Shown: positions 44,813 through 55,675 of the stretch, piece by piece
How positions within the stretch are numbered: position 1 is the stretch's first letter
Layout: each line of letters starts with the position of its first letter
From: Podospora pseudocomata
Taxonomy: Eukaryota > Ascomycota > Sordariomycetes > Sordariales > Podosporaceae
Assembly: GCF_035222375.1 (NCBI RefSeq)
Contig: NC_085890.1
Span: 3,410,001 to 3,474,000, forward strand
Direction: 5' to 3'
DNA: 64,000 nucleotides
The notes under the pieces: generated by a model
What the model was told of the DNA's origin: nothing
Seen by the model: only the letters and a program-made list of their open reading frames with translations
Databases searched by the model: none
Made by a program: the position numbers and the translations under genes

Positions 44813-46646
44813 GCCTAATCTTGGTGTTGCATCCAATCATAGGGATGGTCATGTACAACCATAGCACTTCTGGTATCGGCATTTGGCACTGTGTGGGGTG
44901 ATTTTATCAAGAGGGTGGGGATTTGTCATTCGGTCATGATGACCTGATGGGTTTAGTGCTTTAGAAGCCCGAGATAGTATTCAACCAACGAAATCACCTA
45001 TTTCATTAGATCCCACGCAGAACGGCTGTGGCATACGGTGGGATTTCCAATTCCAAGCCGATCAAGCGATCTTTTGAATACATAATGCAAACGATTTGTG
45101 TAAAACATATAGCTAATCTAAATCTACATGATGTATCACCTAGGGGTTACTAGACACCTAGACCACATTCATGCTGAGAAAGCAACTCTGGATGCTGGCC
45201 TGGCTGTATTACTCTTGTATGCTGCGACCTGTACACGGTGTTCTCAGGGCCGGTATAGGTTTTGGAAGCAGTATTATGTTGCTACATCTATGCTGGCTGG
45301 GTTGATGCTCATATTGGCCTTGAGTTCAAGCCGTCATGAACGGACTTTTGGGTTAGAAGCATGAACAAGATGTAGACACATTGGATTCGGACAGGTCGAC
45401 AACACGTAATTTGGGGACGAAGAGATCTTACGAGAGCTTCCTCGAGACCGCAGATGAGACCATACCTTTGCCAGAGCCTGGGAGATTGCCTTTGGGTCAT
45501 TGGAACGGACTGAAAGAAGAAAGGGTTTCAGCAAGCAGTTCCCGTGGTCACTCGGTACGCGCTCACAGACTGATTCTGGTCAATATCGGTTCAAATCCTT
45601 CAGCAAACGATCTCGTTACAGCTCTAACCGTTTTACAGGGCAACAGGTATTCGTTTCGCACAATCGTATCCCCCAATTATTTCTCTCAATGCTCTGAGCC
45701 AATGAAATCCCCTTTGAATGCCAACCAAACTCGAATCGAGCCCAGACTCTCCGAGTCCTCAAATAATTCGCGAGGCAACAAAGTTGACTGGACTACCATC
45801 GATACTACGGCTGTTGGGATTTCAAGGTCTGAGATAGACCAGCCATCCTATCGTAATTGGATTGGTATGTACAGCAGGTGTTATCAGGTCCGTCTTTGTT
45901 GTCGTTGTTTTTTTTTGTTTTTTTTTGTTTTTGGATGATGAAGAGACAGAAACTACTATATAAGATTATGAAATGCGGAAATAGCTGGTTGTAATTGTTG
46001 GTTTATGGGAGGATCTTGTTGAGATGTAGGGCATCAGAGAGATGGCGATGCTTTGGAGTAAGGCGTATATGTAAACCTATCTCCCTGTTAGATTAACATG
46101 TTCAAATATTGTACACTACGCGAGTCCGTAAATCTATCATGAGAATGGAATTGTTTTTTTGCGGCTGTAACCCCCCGGAAACGTAGTTGCCCGCTGTGTG
46201 GTTGGTGGTGGGGATCAGGGGTAAAAGGGGCGAAGTGGGGCGGTCTGTCAAGTAAACAAGAGTGACAAGCCACGAAGTGGAATTGGCTTATAATGCTGCA
46301 TGAGTGCGGGCCAAGAAAATGTCTTGAACATATAAAGAGTAAGATATTACCTAATAAAAAGATTGTGAATCATTTCTCTTGGAGTTATGTTTAGGTTGCA
46401 GGTCATTAATCGCTTTGTGGTGCTTCTGCGATGGAAAGAGACTTCCATCCAGGTGCGGGGCAACAGCTGCAATCATCAGATGGTCGTCACCCCACCACAG
46501 CACGCGATTCAACGGCACTGAGGACAAAGTGTATTTAAGAACCGGCATAGATGCGATGGCTTTGGGGAAGGTGGAACTCAATTTCGGAATCCTAAATCCA
46601 AACGGCAATCGCAACTCTTTTGGAAACAAGCAGTTCATCTTTAACT
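44813..46646. other. Intergenic, 1.8 kb
   Basis: No secure gene. An open frame at about 45.4-45.9 kb begins without an ATG and matches nothing. Runs of T (45906-45930) and AT-rich DNA follow. Part is the promoter of the next gene. Confidence 0.5.
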
Positions 46647-47978
46647 ATGCTATCCTCGCTGCAACTTGTGCCCCCAGCTGCTGTAATCCACAGCGCAGTC
46701 CGGGCAGCAGCTCCTCCACTAACACTGGCTCTCACCAGAGCCCTCACCAGCACAACACGCCGTATTGCGTCACAGGCACCAAGAGCGGTACACAACTCAA
46801 CCCCCCGCCTTCACCCCCGCCTTGCAAACCCGCCAACCTCGCACCACCCTCCCAAGATTCCCGGCTACCGCCGCCTCAAAACAACCAACACCCTCTCCCC
46901 CTTCTTCTCCAGCAACCAACCCCCACTGGGCGACCTCCCTTCCTCCACCTCCTCCTGGCGGCCCCCTCCGCCCTCCTCCCTCGACGAGCGCCCCGTCCTG
47001 ATCATTGGCGCTGGCTCCATCGGCCGCCGAGTAGCCCTGATATGGGCCTCCAACTCCCGCCCAGTTACCCTCTACGATGTCTCCGATGACGCCCTCAAGT
47101 CAGCGACAGAATACCTTACTGATAACCTCGGCGAGTATTGCGCTGCGAGAGGTACCCACCCCGGGCATGTCTACATCACCTCCAATATCCGAGTAGCCAC
47201 CACCACCGGCCGTCACGAGAGCGCACCTCCGCCATCATGTCCCGCAGAGGAAGCAGAGCTCGAGAGTGGCAGCAAGGGCCCCTGGTTGGCGATTGAGTGC
47301 CTCCCCGAGAACCTCAGTCTCAAGGTCGATGTTCTTTCGTTGGCCGAGGGCTATCTACCGCTGGATTGCATCATCTGTTCCAACAGCAGCAGCCTCATGA
47401 CGTCGGAGATGATCAAGTACGGAGATAATGAACTGCAATATCCGGAGCGGTTGCTGAATACGCACTACTTCATCCCGCCGAGGAATAGGATGGTGGAGGT
47501 TATGTCTTCCTCGAAGACCAACCCCAAGATCTTCCCGTTTTTGACGGACCAGATGGAGAATGTGGGATTGAGGCCAATGGTGGTTCCACCTGGGGTGCAG
47601 AGCCCGGGGTTCATCTTCAATAGGATCTGGGCGGCGTGCAAGAGGGAGACATTGGAGGTGTTGAGTGAGGGAGTGGCAAGGCCGGAGGATGTCGATGCGT
47701 TGTTTAGGGATTTCTTCCATGCGGAGAAAGGTCCGTGTGAGAGGATGGATGAGGTTGGGTTGGATACTGTTTACAAGGTTGGGAAGCATAACCTGGAGAG
47801 GAACAGGGATTTGGGGGGTGGAGAGGCGTTGAAGTGGCTGAAGAAGACTTATTTGGATAGGGGAATGAAGGGGGAGAGGGCTGGGGATGGGCTGTATACC
47901 AGGGAGGAGAGGGCGGAATTGAAGGTGAAGCATAGGTTGGAGAAGTGGGAGGAGGTTGAGGAGACACAGGGAGCGTGA
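46647..47978 (+). CDS. 3-hydroxyacyl-CoA dehydrogenase family protein with N-terminal extension
   Basis: One frame of 443 residues. Residues 1 to about 60 (MLSSLQLVPPAAVIHSAVRA, then 'LALTRALTSTTRRIASQAPR') have Arg and Ser/Thr but almost no acidic residues, like a mitochondrial presequence. A Pro-rich stretch follows. The Rossmann fold starts near residue 118 with VLIIGAGSIGRRVALIWASN (G-x-G-x-x-G). 'CIICSNSSSLMTSEM', 'LLNTHYFIPPRNRMVEVM' and 'GFIFNRIWAACKRETLEVLS' match the catalytic and C-terminal parts of the 3HCDH family. Members use NAD to oxidise a 3-hydroxyacyl substrate (beta-oxidation) or related hydroxy acids. The catalytic His is probably that in 'NTHYF'. Exact substrate unknown. 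Confidence 0.88.
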   Translation: MLSSLQLVPPAAVIHSAVRAAAPPLTLALTRALTSTTRRIASQAPRAVHNSTPRLHPRLANPPTSHHPPKIPGYRRLKTTNTLSPFFSSNQPPLGDLPSSTSSWRPPPPSSLDERPVLIIGAGSIGRRVALIWASNSRPVTLYDVSDDALKSATEYLTDNLGEYCAARGTHPGHVYITSNIRVATTTGRHESAPPPSCPAEEAELESGSKGPWLAIECLPENLSLKVDVLSLAEGYLPLDCIICSNSSSLMTSEMIKYGDNELQYPERLLNTHYFIPPRNRMVEVMSSSKTNPKIFPFLTDQMENVGLRPMVVPPGVQSPGFIFNRIWAACKRETLEVLSEGVARPEDVDALFRDFFHAEKGPCERMDEVGLDTVYKVGKHNLERNRDLGGGEALKWLKKTYLDRGMKGERAGDGLYTREERAELKVKHRLEKWEEVEETQGA

Positions 47979-48359
47979 GGGATGGAGATAATATCAGAAA
48001 CGGCAAAAAGCATGCTATTGACGATGCCCTTGCCATGAAAGTAGGGGTGATGAAAGAAGACAACGGATCTTTTTTTTTTTCTCGGGTCATCATCTATCCG
48101 ATTGACTCCCAGATGTACAGATTCAGATTAAAAGTCTTGGAAGGACCCCTCACCAAGAGTAGATCTACTGCAGGCAGCAGCAGGACAACAGCGAATCGCA
48201 TTAGTCGCATTCATGGTTCTACTGCATGTCATTTGAAAGGCGCGTTGAGCCCTTCGCGTCATGATCGTCGACGCGTATAAATTTCAGGCTGTCTGAGCCA
48301 CATCGCAACGTGGTTTTGCTAATCATCATCACATCCCCAAGAAGCTCAACAAGTGCATC
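47979..48359. other. Intergenic
   Basis: 3' UTR of the dehydrogenase gene (with a T-run at about 48068) and the promoter of the GFA-type gene. No gene seen. Confidence 0.5.
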
Positions 48360-48908
48360 ATGAGTTCCGAATCCAAGACCTTCCCTTTCCCAATTCCGAC
48401 CTCGATCACGGGAGGTTGCCTCTGCGGCTCGGTCCGCTACCGCGTCACCTTCCCACCTGACCACGACTTCCTCCGCTTCTCACAAACCTGCCAATGCACC
48501 CAATGCCGAAAGCAAACGGGTTCCCTCTTCTTTGCTGAGCATGTCATTGCTCCAGCTTCCACCGCCTTCACCTTGACTAATAAAGAGAATCCCACTCTCA
48601 AGCATTACAGCACCAGTCCAAAGGCATACAGATGGTTTTGCTCAAACTGTGGCTCGTTTCTCTATTGGCAACCACTCGACAACGAGAAGGATTACATCTG
48701 CTTGGCGGTGGGGAGCATCGATCAGGTGTATCTTGCAGGTGGTGAGAATGATGAAGGTGTGCCGAAGGAGGGATATGGGCTGGCGCTTGTGGGTGGGGGA
48801 GGCGAGCATCTCTTTTGCCAGAATGAGATCAAGGGCGTGACGGATGATATTCCGCTGTTGGGCAGGAAGAGAGGGACGAGAGTTATGGATGGGGGTGAGT
48901 CGGCCTAG
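48360..48908 (+). CDS. GFA-domain (CENP-V/GFA) zinc protein
   Basis: A single frame of 182 residues starts MSSESKTFPFPIPTSITGGC. The GFA zinc-binding cysteines are all present: GGCLCGSVRY, CQCTQCRKQTGS and WFCSNCGSFLYW. The family is named for glutathione-dependent formaldehyde-activating enzyme, but most fungal members have no proven reaction, so only zinc binding and a small cytosolic enzyme-like fold are safe to state. The ATG at 48360 starts right before the conserved region. Head-to-tail with the dehydrogenase gene. Confidence 0.92.
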   Translation: MSSESKTFPFPIPTSITGGCLCGSVRYRVTFPPDHDFLRFSQTCQCTQCRKQTGSLFFAEHVIAPASTAFTLTNKENPTLKHYSTSPKAYRWFCSNCGSFLYWQPLDNEKDYICLAVGSIDQVYLAGGENDEGVPKEGYGLALVGGGGEHLFCQNEIKGVTDDIPLLGRKRGTRVMDGGESA

Positions 48909-49182
48909 AGGGATATCCTTCACTCGGATGCTTGTACAGCAGCCATATTTTATGTAGTGTGATGTTAGGTTCCCTCCATGTTATTCAAACTGGTCAGACA
49001 CAAAACTGTTGATTATATAAGAGCCATTCATTGCGCTTACTATCAAACTTCTTGCTCTTTCCAAAAATCCTATCCCAATCCTTGCTCTTTCCAAAAAATG
49101 ACACACCCCCACGAAGACAATGACTCGTTCCTGCCTTATTTTCAACAGGCACCTTCTTCCCTTCATCTTTCCTCTCACATCA

Positions 49183-50169
49183 TCATTGCACTGGCGGAAT
49201 ATCCGACAACCTCTGCCTCCTCCGTGGCTCCGAGCCTTCTGAATGGTCATGATCGTTATCGTACCCATTGCCATACCCGTTGCTGTTATTCTCCGGCTGC
49301 GACGTCGCCTCCTCGCACTCCTTCGCGGCATTATACTTTTTGAAAGCAACCTGCACCAACAATCCGACCTCCTTCCTGTCCCTCCCAATCACCCCCACCG
49401 ACAACAACGCCTCCGTCTGCTCGATCCAGTCCTGCAGCTTTCGAAACTCCGCCACTTGATGCCTCAACCTCTCCGGCAATCCCTGCCCCTTCAACAGCGC
49501 CAACACACCCGCGATCACGGTGTTCACCGCCCCCAAAACCGTAATCAGTATCGTGTGCTCACCCGCCGACGGCCCAAGCGCAGTCAACGACGCGCCAACG
49601 ATGATCTGGAAGAAATGCGAGGCGTATACTATAAGATTCACAAGTCTGGAGATCATCTTCTTGTTGCGCTGGGCGCGCATGGCGGCTGCGTACATGCCCA
49701 TGGCGGACTTGCGGCCCTCTTCCAGGGAGCGGCAGTCGGTTGAGCCTGGGAGGGTGGAGTTGATGCCGACGGCACGACGGAAGATGACGAGGTTCTCATC
49801 GTTTGTACGACGGATGGGGAGGCCGGCGGGTTGGCCCCAGGAAAGGTCGGTGTCGGATTTTAAGACGGTTGGGGTTGATTTCTTGGCGGGGGGATTCTTG
49901 GTGAGGCCCCTATTTTGCTCTTCAGGGGGTTGCGATGCTGATAGCGCATTGTTGGGATTTGTTGGTGCTTGGTCGGAGGTGTCTGGCTGTGCCTGGGGAT
50001 TTGAGCTGGCGCCTTTCAAAGGGTCACTATCTTGTGATGGCAACGGCATCTTTGATGTTGAAGGTGTGTTGTTTTGATGAGGCTGACCCAAAAGTGGGGA
50101 GGTCTCGTCGTAGTCTTGTTTATCGTCGTCGTCGACAGGGATCTCAGTGGAGCCACTTGGTTTAGACAT
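49183..50169 (-). CDS. Fungal SLATT-domain two-helix membrane protein
   Basis: A single frame of 328 residues starts MSKPSGSTEIPVDDDDKQDY. About 135 residues are disordered and acidic/Ser/Pro-rich. A block 'LPIRRTNDENLVIFRRAVGI' precedes 'MGMYAAAMRAQRNKKMISRL' and two adjacent hydrophobic helices (VNLIVYASHFFQIIVGASLT and HTILITVLGAVNTVIAGVLA). Then comes an amphipathic helix 'LPERLRHQVAEFRKLQDWIE'. This is the arrangement of the fungal SLATT (SMODS and SLOG-associating two-TM effector) domain. In bacteria SLATT proteins are predicted membrane effectors of nucleotide-signalling defence systems. In fungi their role is unknown. No SMODS, SLOG or TIR gene lies beside it. The ATG at 50169 is the first in frame. 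Confidence 0.88.
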   Translation of the reverse strand: MSKPSGSTEIPVDDDDKQDYDETSPLLGQPHQNNTPSTSKMPLPSQDSDPLKGASSNPQAQPDTSDQAPTNPNNALSASQPPEEQNRGLTKNPPAKKSTPTVLKSDTDLSWGQPAGLPIRRTNDENLVIFRRAVGINSTLPGSTDCRSLEEGRKSAMGMYAAAMRAQRNKKMISRLVNLIVYASHFFQIIVGASLTALGPSAGEHTILITVLGAVNTVIAGVLALLKGQGLPERLRHQVAEFRKLQDWIEQTEALLSVGVIGRDRKEVGLLVQVAFKKYNAAKECEEATSQPENNSNGYGNGYDNDHDHSEGSEPRRRQRLSDIPPVQ

Positions 50170-51118
50170 CGTCGATGTCTAAAAGGGGTTTAGGTGGTGG
50201 GTTTCAATGCTGGGTTGGCTTTATATTACACTGTCTAGTCGGCACGTACACCGAACTCTGTTATTTGTGGCGAAAACGTCAAACTGCAGATTCGATGATG
50301 GCTGTTGGTGACAAGAAGGAAGACGCAGGGGCTTTCTGCATGCGACATGGCGCTTTATAGAGTCCGAACGAGGCATTGGGAGAGCAGGCCAGAGGCACAA
50401 CCATGGCAGGCTGGGAGGATCGACATCTTTCTAGTCTCGGAAATGGCTGGTGTTATCAGGTTCAGCCCTACTTGGTGTTGTGCTAATTAATCTAGTTTGA
50501 TGCAGCCTAGTGTCACCCGATGACATACGGCCATACAAAAGTCGTCGATAAGAGATTCAGCTACACCTCGGGATCAGAGTCAGGAGGTGTCTGAAAGCCA
50601 CCCGTGGGAAGGATTCCCGATTTGCAAGTCGGCACGGTTTTTGGCACATGCAACCCTGAGGCGTCGGCAGACACCGTCTGCCGTCTTCGGTGTCCAATCA
50701 GCAACTACCACACTGTGTCGCATGCTGACACCTTGGTGTCTCGGGTTGCCCGAACCGATGTCTGAAGGTTTGTGCAACGACGGCTGAGATGGCTATCACA
50801 GCACCGCAAGCAGACAACCGCCGTGTTGTGTGTAGCGTCCTTCCTGGTCTGCTCTGACTTCTGGTCCAGGATCGTCATTGATATACACAGTTCACATCTG
50901 TAACAACACTATCAAGACGGCATCATTGCATTCAGCAATGCAAGTAGTATAATCCCACCCTCGACTGGTTAGATGGACATTAACCAAGACAATCTCTCTA
51001 GCGTATGCTGTTCATAACTTACGCAGACCTCAGCTTGATTTTCTATCCAAACCACACCACCCCAGTGGCATCGAGGCCAAGATGACCCAAAAATATCTTG
51101 ATAAAGAGACTACGAACC
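50170..51118. other. Intergenic
   Basis: Upstream of the SLATT gene and downstream of the thioesterase-like gene. No gene or repeat recognised. Confidence 0.5.
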
Positions 51119-52209
51119 TTAAAGCGCCGCCTTCCTCCCCTTGCTAAACTTCCTCCCCGCCTCTAACACCAATACCGTCTGCTGCGCGACCACCAATAAC
51201 TCCATGTTCTCATCCGCAATAACCACATCGACATCCATCCTCCCCTTTTCCAACATTTTCGCCGTTGTCCGAATCAAGAACCACCCGTTTCCCCTGTTCG
51301 GATCCACCCGTTTCTTGAGCTCAACATCCAATGTCACAGTATTACTAAACGCCTCCGCCTTCATCGCATCCTTGAGCAAATTCCTCACCACCGCCGGCCT
51401 GCCCTGGTTTCTTGTGTCTGCACTTTCCCAAGCCACCATCTTGGAGTGTATCCCATGTGGATCATACACACCACCAGTGCGCATTAACATGTCCGACATA
51501 CTGGGCAGTGCATCCGCCAGGAACGTCAACAGGGTGTTATCCACCCCGCCTTCGTAATCGGGAGAGTACTCCTCGTCGTCATTGTTTGCATAAAGGAATT
51601 TATACCACCCGTCATGAACCCCGTTTGTCGTGTGGCCTTGCCGTGGCGCAAGGATGAGCATCCGGTCTGTGAACGGTAAGAACTCCCCTTTTATCCTGCC
51701 CATTACCCAATTTGGGTCTTTTTGGTTGGATTCTATTGCTTTGAAATTGGGGAGTGGGTTGGGAGGGGGGAGGAGGGTCCATTCTGAAGGTGAGGAGGGG
51801 CCGAGGGGGGTGTTGAAGTTGATGGCTGTGGCGATGGCGAGGATCTTGAAATTGGAGGATTGGGTGAGGGTGGCTTGGAGGGTTGTGCTTGTTGCGCCGG
51901 TGCGGAGGGTGGTGATGGTTATGGTGGAGGCTTCGCGGGTGCAAGGGCGGAGGAATTCGAGGTGGAGTTTGAGGATGTCGGGGTGGGGGGTGTGGGCGAG
52001 ATGGGTGGTGAGGGCGGAATAGATTCCGGCGGCGGTGCAGCCGCCGTGGAGGGCTGGGTGTGATGGTTAGCCTTTTGAGAGGGAAGGATGGGATAAGGAG
52101 AAGAAATACTGATACCAAAGGCCCAGTCGGTATGCCAGTCGCAGGTGTAAGTGTTGTCTGGCCCCTGGACTTTTTGAAGGTTGATTTGCTTGTGGAGTGT
52201 TTTCGCCAT
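51119..52209 (-). CDS. Thioesterase-like (double hotdog) protein
   Basis: Two exons (52209-52116 and 52053-51119) give 342 residues. The intron has a GCTAACC branch site. The start, MAKTLHKQINLQKVQGPDNT with 'YTCDWHTDWAFGALHGGCTA', matches the fungal thioesterase-like superfamily (acyl-CoA thioesterase / TesB-type double hotdog), where the 'HGG' turn is typical. 'HPDILKLHLEFLRPCTREAS', 'VDNTLLTFLADALPSMSDML' and 'WFLIRTTAKMLEKGRMDVDV' cover the two hotdog halves. Such proteins hydrolyse or bind acyl-thioesters. The exact substrate is unknown and some members lack activity. No targeting signal seen. Confidence 0.88.
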
Positions 52210-53250
52210 TTTCTGTTATGGCTTTCTTTCTTTTGAGTGATGGAAGAAAGGCCGGTCGGGACTCAAATAGGCTTGTGTTTGTTTTATCACAATTTTTTTT
52301 CCCGGGGGGCCACACCACGCTTATATAGGTACTTTGTGAACTTCCGGTGTGCCTTCCCGAATTAGGACACATCTTTCCACACAACGGTCTGTTGGTAGCC
52401 TCATGTAACCTTGACCGGCCTGAAGGGTGTAACAGGACATCCCGGCCCAATAACATCCCCACATCAAATCGGTATACAGACTTCACATGGGAAAGACGAC
52501 TCTGGACCTCAGCCCTAAATTGGCTCGAGGTGGGAGCTCTTTTGGGACAAATGTGGTGATTTGTTTACTTGCGTAGGTAAACCGACCCTTTAAAAGCCCC
52601 TGGCGTTTGCCAAGGGATCTGACAACACGGGTAAGGATGTGGGTGGTAAGTGTTTTTGACTTCAATGTCTTTGCAGTGCTGCTTGCTGGCGATTGGAGTA
52701 TTTAGAAATGAAAAGAAGAAGTAAGATGGTTGCATGCCATTCTTTCTCGTACCTAGCTGAGCAGTGCAGTTGCTGGTGTGCAGGCTGTCCTATTGGCCCG
52801 AATACCTGTTTAAAAAGGTATCAACGACGATGAAGCGGAGATTTAAAATGTCAGGAGTCTATTCTCCGTCGTATCAAGTACGAAAACAGAAGTGCTAGAA
52901 ATATGCGGTCACTCCGGGGCTTTGGGAGATCAGATGGCTGTTGGAAGTCATTTTCCTCACCCACAACGTGACCTGGTAAGGTGATTGAGGGACTGAGAGG
53001 GGATGAAGAGGGATTTCACGCTATGTGTGGTGTAATTCGCCGTGGGAGTGAACTTGCATATAGGCACGTGGGCTGAAAGGTAGGCGGGTGCAAGCCCTTT
53101 AATTTTGTAAGTACAAACAAGTATGTGCTCCTCCTATCCACTTCTAACCCTCAACCCTCTTGCCGGTTACAGCCTTTCGGCAGCTCTCTATCCATCTGCA
53201 ATCACCAACCCCCACGGCTTCCGACTTCCATTCAACCCACACCACCAAAC
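52210..53250. other. Intergenic
   Basis: Divergent upstream region of the thioesterase-like gene and the secreted-protein gene. No gene recognised; AT-rich patches at about 52.6-52.9 kb. Confidence 0.45.
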
Positions 53251-53977
53251 AAGTTCTCGAAGGCAGTTCTGCTGTGTAGCACTTTGTTACTCACTTTCAG
53301 CGGCGTAAGCAAACGAAGGAGACCCCGATATACGACATGGTAACATGACTAACCTGGTTCTTCACAGACTGCCTGTGCCGGCCGTCCCTTAAGCAACTAC
53401 ACCATCGTCGATGTTCAATGGGACTTACCCATCCAGCCCGGCAACGCTTCCTCTGACACCATCTACGTCAACGGAGCAATCGAGAACGCGATTAATGAAA
53501 TGGAATACCTCCATCTCGGCCAGAACCAAACCTTCGAAAACTACCTACGAGCCCTTGCTCAAGCCAACACCGCTCAAGATACGGAAGACCCGACGGGGTG
53601 GGAATGCGACATCGAGGGTGTCGGATGCCAAACATGGGTTCCAGAAAAAGGTATTACTTACCTCCGTGAAGTCGAGGGCACCCCCAAAAATGGCCCCGGG
53701 CCAAACGAGTGTGGGCGTGTTAGCTGCGGGTATGGGGCTGCTATTCATTGGTGCAATGAGGTACGGTGGCTACTTGATACTGGCGTTTGAGATGTCTGAG
53801 ATACCTAACTGATCGATGTAGAATGGCTTTGAGAAAGAAGTCACCTGGGATGGTATTGCGGATGGGGCGGAGGATTTGAAGGGATTGTGTGGAACACATA
53901 GGCGTTGGTCAACGGTGAAGGTCAGGGTTGATTTCAAGGATAATTGGAATGTGGTCGTGGTGGAGAATGATTGCTGA
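53251..53977 (+). CDS. Secreted 8-cysteine protein, paralogue A (start unresolved)
   Basis: Exons about 53251-53304, 53368-53760 and 53822-53977 align with the neighbouring minus-strand gene in sequence, intron positions and phase. A signal-peptide-like segment (FSKAVLLCSTLLLTFSG) precedes a mature region with 'SNYTIVDVQWDLPIQPGNAS', 'NECGRVSCGYGAAIHWCNE' and 'DFKDNWNVVVVENDC', with eight cysteines. I find no ATG in frame with the signal segment close upstream, so the true 5' end (a further exon or a different start) is unresolved and the gene may not be functional. Family unknown; small cysteine-rich secreted proteins of this kind are often effectors or antimicrobials, but that is inference. 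Confidence 0.7.
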
Positions 53978-54299
53978 AGGGGGCCCAGGGCAATCTTAAG
54001 CCTCGATGCTGGACTAGGGGTTCACAAGTTGGAGTGGAAAGGTTGCTGCGCTGGAGACATATGGGAGTCTCTTGATTATATGTCAGCCTTTTTCACCTCT
54101 CTTATAACAGGCATACAACAAAACCGTGAAAGTAAAAAGCTCAAGAACTCGGTATTCCTCATTTCATCACCAGGATGACGCAGCGACGGCCATCATCAAG
54201 TCTCTACCTACTACCCCTCCAGCCAAGCTATCCCTTTGAGATATGAAAGCCGACTTTCATGTTCCGGGTGAACCCCAGCCGAATGTTCCCGCCACTTCT
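53978..54299. other. Intergenic between the convergent paralogues
   Basis: 322 bp tail-to-tail spacer with 3' UTR-like DNA. No gene seen. Confidence 0.6.
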
Positions 54300-55035
54300 C
54301 TAGCAAGGATCACGGCGGACGATGACGTTCCATTTGCTCTTGTAGAAAGCCTGACCCTTGACGTCCTTCAACGAACTGCCCGACCTGCAGTTATCAACTA
54401 TCACCTGGGCTCCGTCGGCAATCTTCCCCCAAGTAATCTCCTTGGCAGCGTTATTCTGTTCAAATTAGCTCTCCACTCATTGAGGGGTAATTGAGTGAAC
54501 CGGGAAGGGACGTACATCATTGCACCACCAGATAGCAGCATTGTGGCTGCAGCTGACACGACCGCAGTTGCCCGGCCCGGGCCCGTTCTTGGGCTTGGTG
54601 CCGCCCTCCAACCCCCGGAGGTAGTCGATGCCCGTAAGAATGTAGGAGATGATGCAAGATGTTCCAAAGTTGCAATCGTAGCTCTCGAGCTCACCTAACG
54701 CGGCGCCGACCACGGAGCCGTCAGCCCGCGGTGAAATCTGGCTCTGAAATCTCTCGTTCCAGCCGGGATACAGGGCATCCATCTGGGCAATGGCTTGCTG
54801 GACAGTGCCGGTGACGGTGACAGTGCCGTTGCTGGCATCTCCGGGGGTGATGGGCATGTCCCATTGGAGTTCGATGATGGTGTAATTGGTCGCGGGGTCT
54901 GCATCTGCACAGGCAAGCTGTGGAGATGTTAGCAAGGCTGTTCGTGTCCTTAAGAAGATCGTGTAGCAGGGGACTAACGCCAGCGAAGCTGAGCAGCAAG
55001 CTGCCGCAAAGGAAGGTGATGAGATTTGTCAACAT
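54300..55035 (-). CDS. Secreted 8-cysteine protein, paralogue B
   Basis: Three exons (55035-54979, 54917-54516, 54455-54300) give 204 residues. The signal peptide MLTNLITFLCGSLLLSFAGL is split from the mature part by intron 1. The mature protein has 'NYTIIELQWDMPITPGDASN', 'DALYPGWNERFQSQISP', 'YDCNFGTSCIISYILTGIDY', 'NCGRVSCSHNAAIWWCND', 'EITWGKIADGAQVIVDNC' and 'KSKWNVIVRRDPC'. Eight cysteines suggest four disulfides. Both introns fall at the same places as in the convergent paralogue, showing a local inverted duplication. It is likely extracellular. Function is unknown; I do not assign it to a named family. Confidence 0.85.
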
Positions 55036-55675
55036 TGTGGGTTGTGGTATGGATGGGCGGCGTGAGTATAGACTGGTTGATGTGAAAAGTGGTTGATGGG
55101 AGAGGAAGAGTTATGTGGTAATAGAGGACCTAGCTACCTTATATACCTACCTATCTACTGATATAGATGATTACACCAGGTGCCTTCCAAGCCTTGACCG
55201 CCTTGTGGCTACCGAAGAGCAGGATAAGAGCCACATAAAGACGGAGTCGTTCTTGCTGAAGACGAGTCGGGACGAGTTGACGCCTGGATGGGTATAACCA
55301 ATCATCTTGCCACAAAGACACCATCTCATTTCCCAGGCCTAGGTGGATGACGCTTTTTCGGCAATCAGCCTTCTTTTTACTCGGTCTCGTGCACTGATAT
55401 ATCAGTCTCCTGACTTCTTGAAATTCCGTTAACCAATCAAGCGGTCAGTCTATTCGCTCTGAGTTGCTCTGTGGGCAGCTGGCAACGATCGGAGCGATAG
55501 TCAGGTAGCTAAGGAGAGATATCCACTAAACTGCTGCTCTCGCACAGATTGGGCACACATTCTTGTCTACGTACATCTTGTTGATCAATTGTTTCCGACT
55601 TCACAGAGAATTCTTTTCATTACGAATTACCATCTATCAACACCTCCTCGTGACTACCGATAATCACACTGGGCA
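55036..55675. other. Intergenic
   Basis: Promoter of paralogue B and 3' side of the MFS gene. No gene recognised. Confidence 0.5.

Noticed and set aside
45586-45600. B-box-like GGTTCAAATCC suggesting a tRNA
   Set aside because: No complementary T stem, acceptor stem or A box can be folded around it.
45381-45938. 185-residue plus-strand frame
   Set aside because: Begins at TTG rather than ATG and ends in a poly-T-encoded phenylalanine run.
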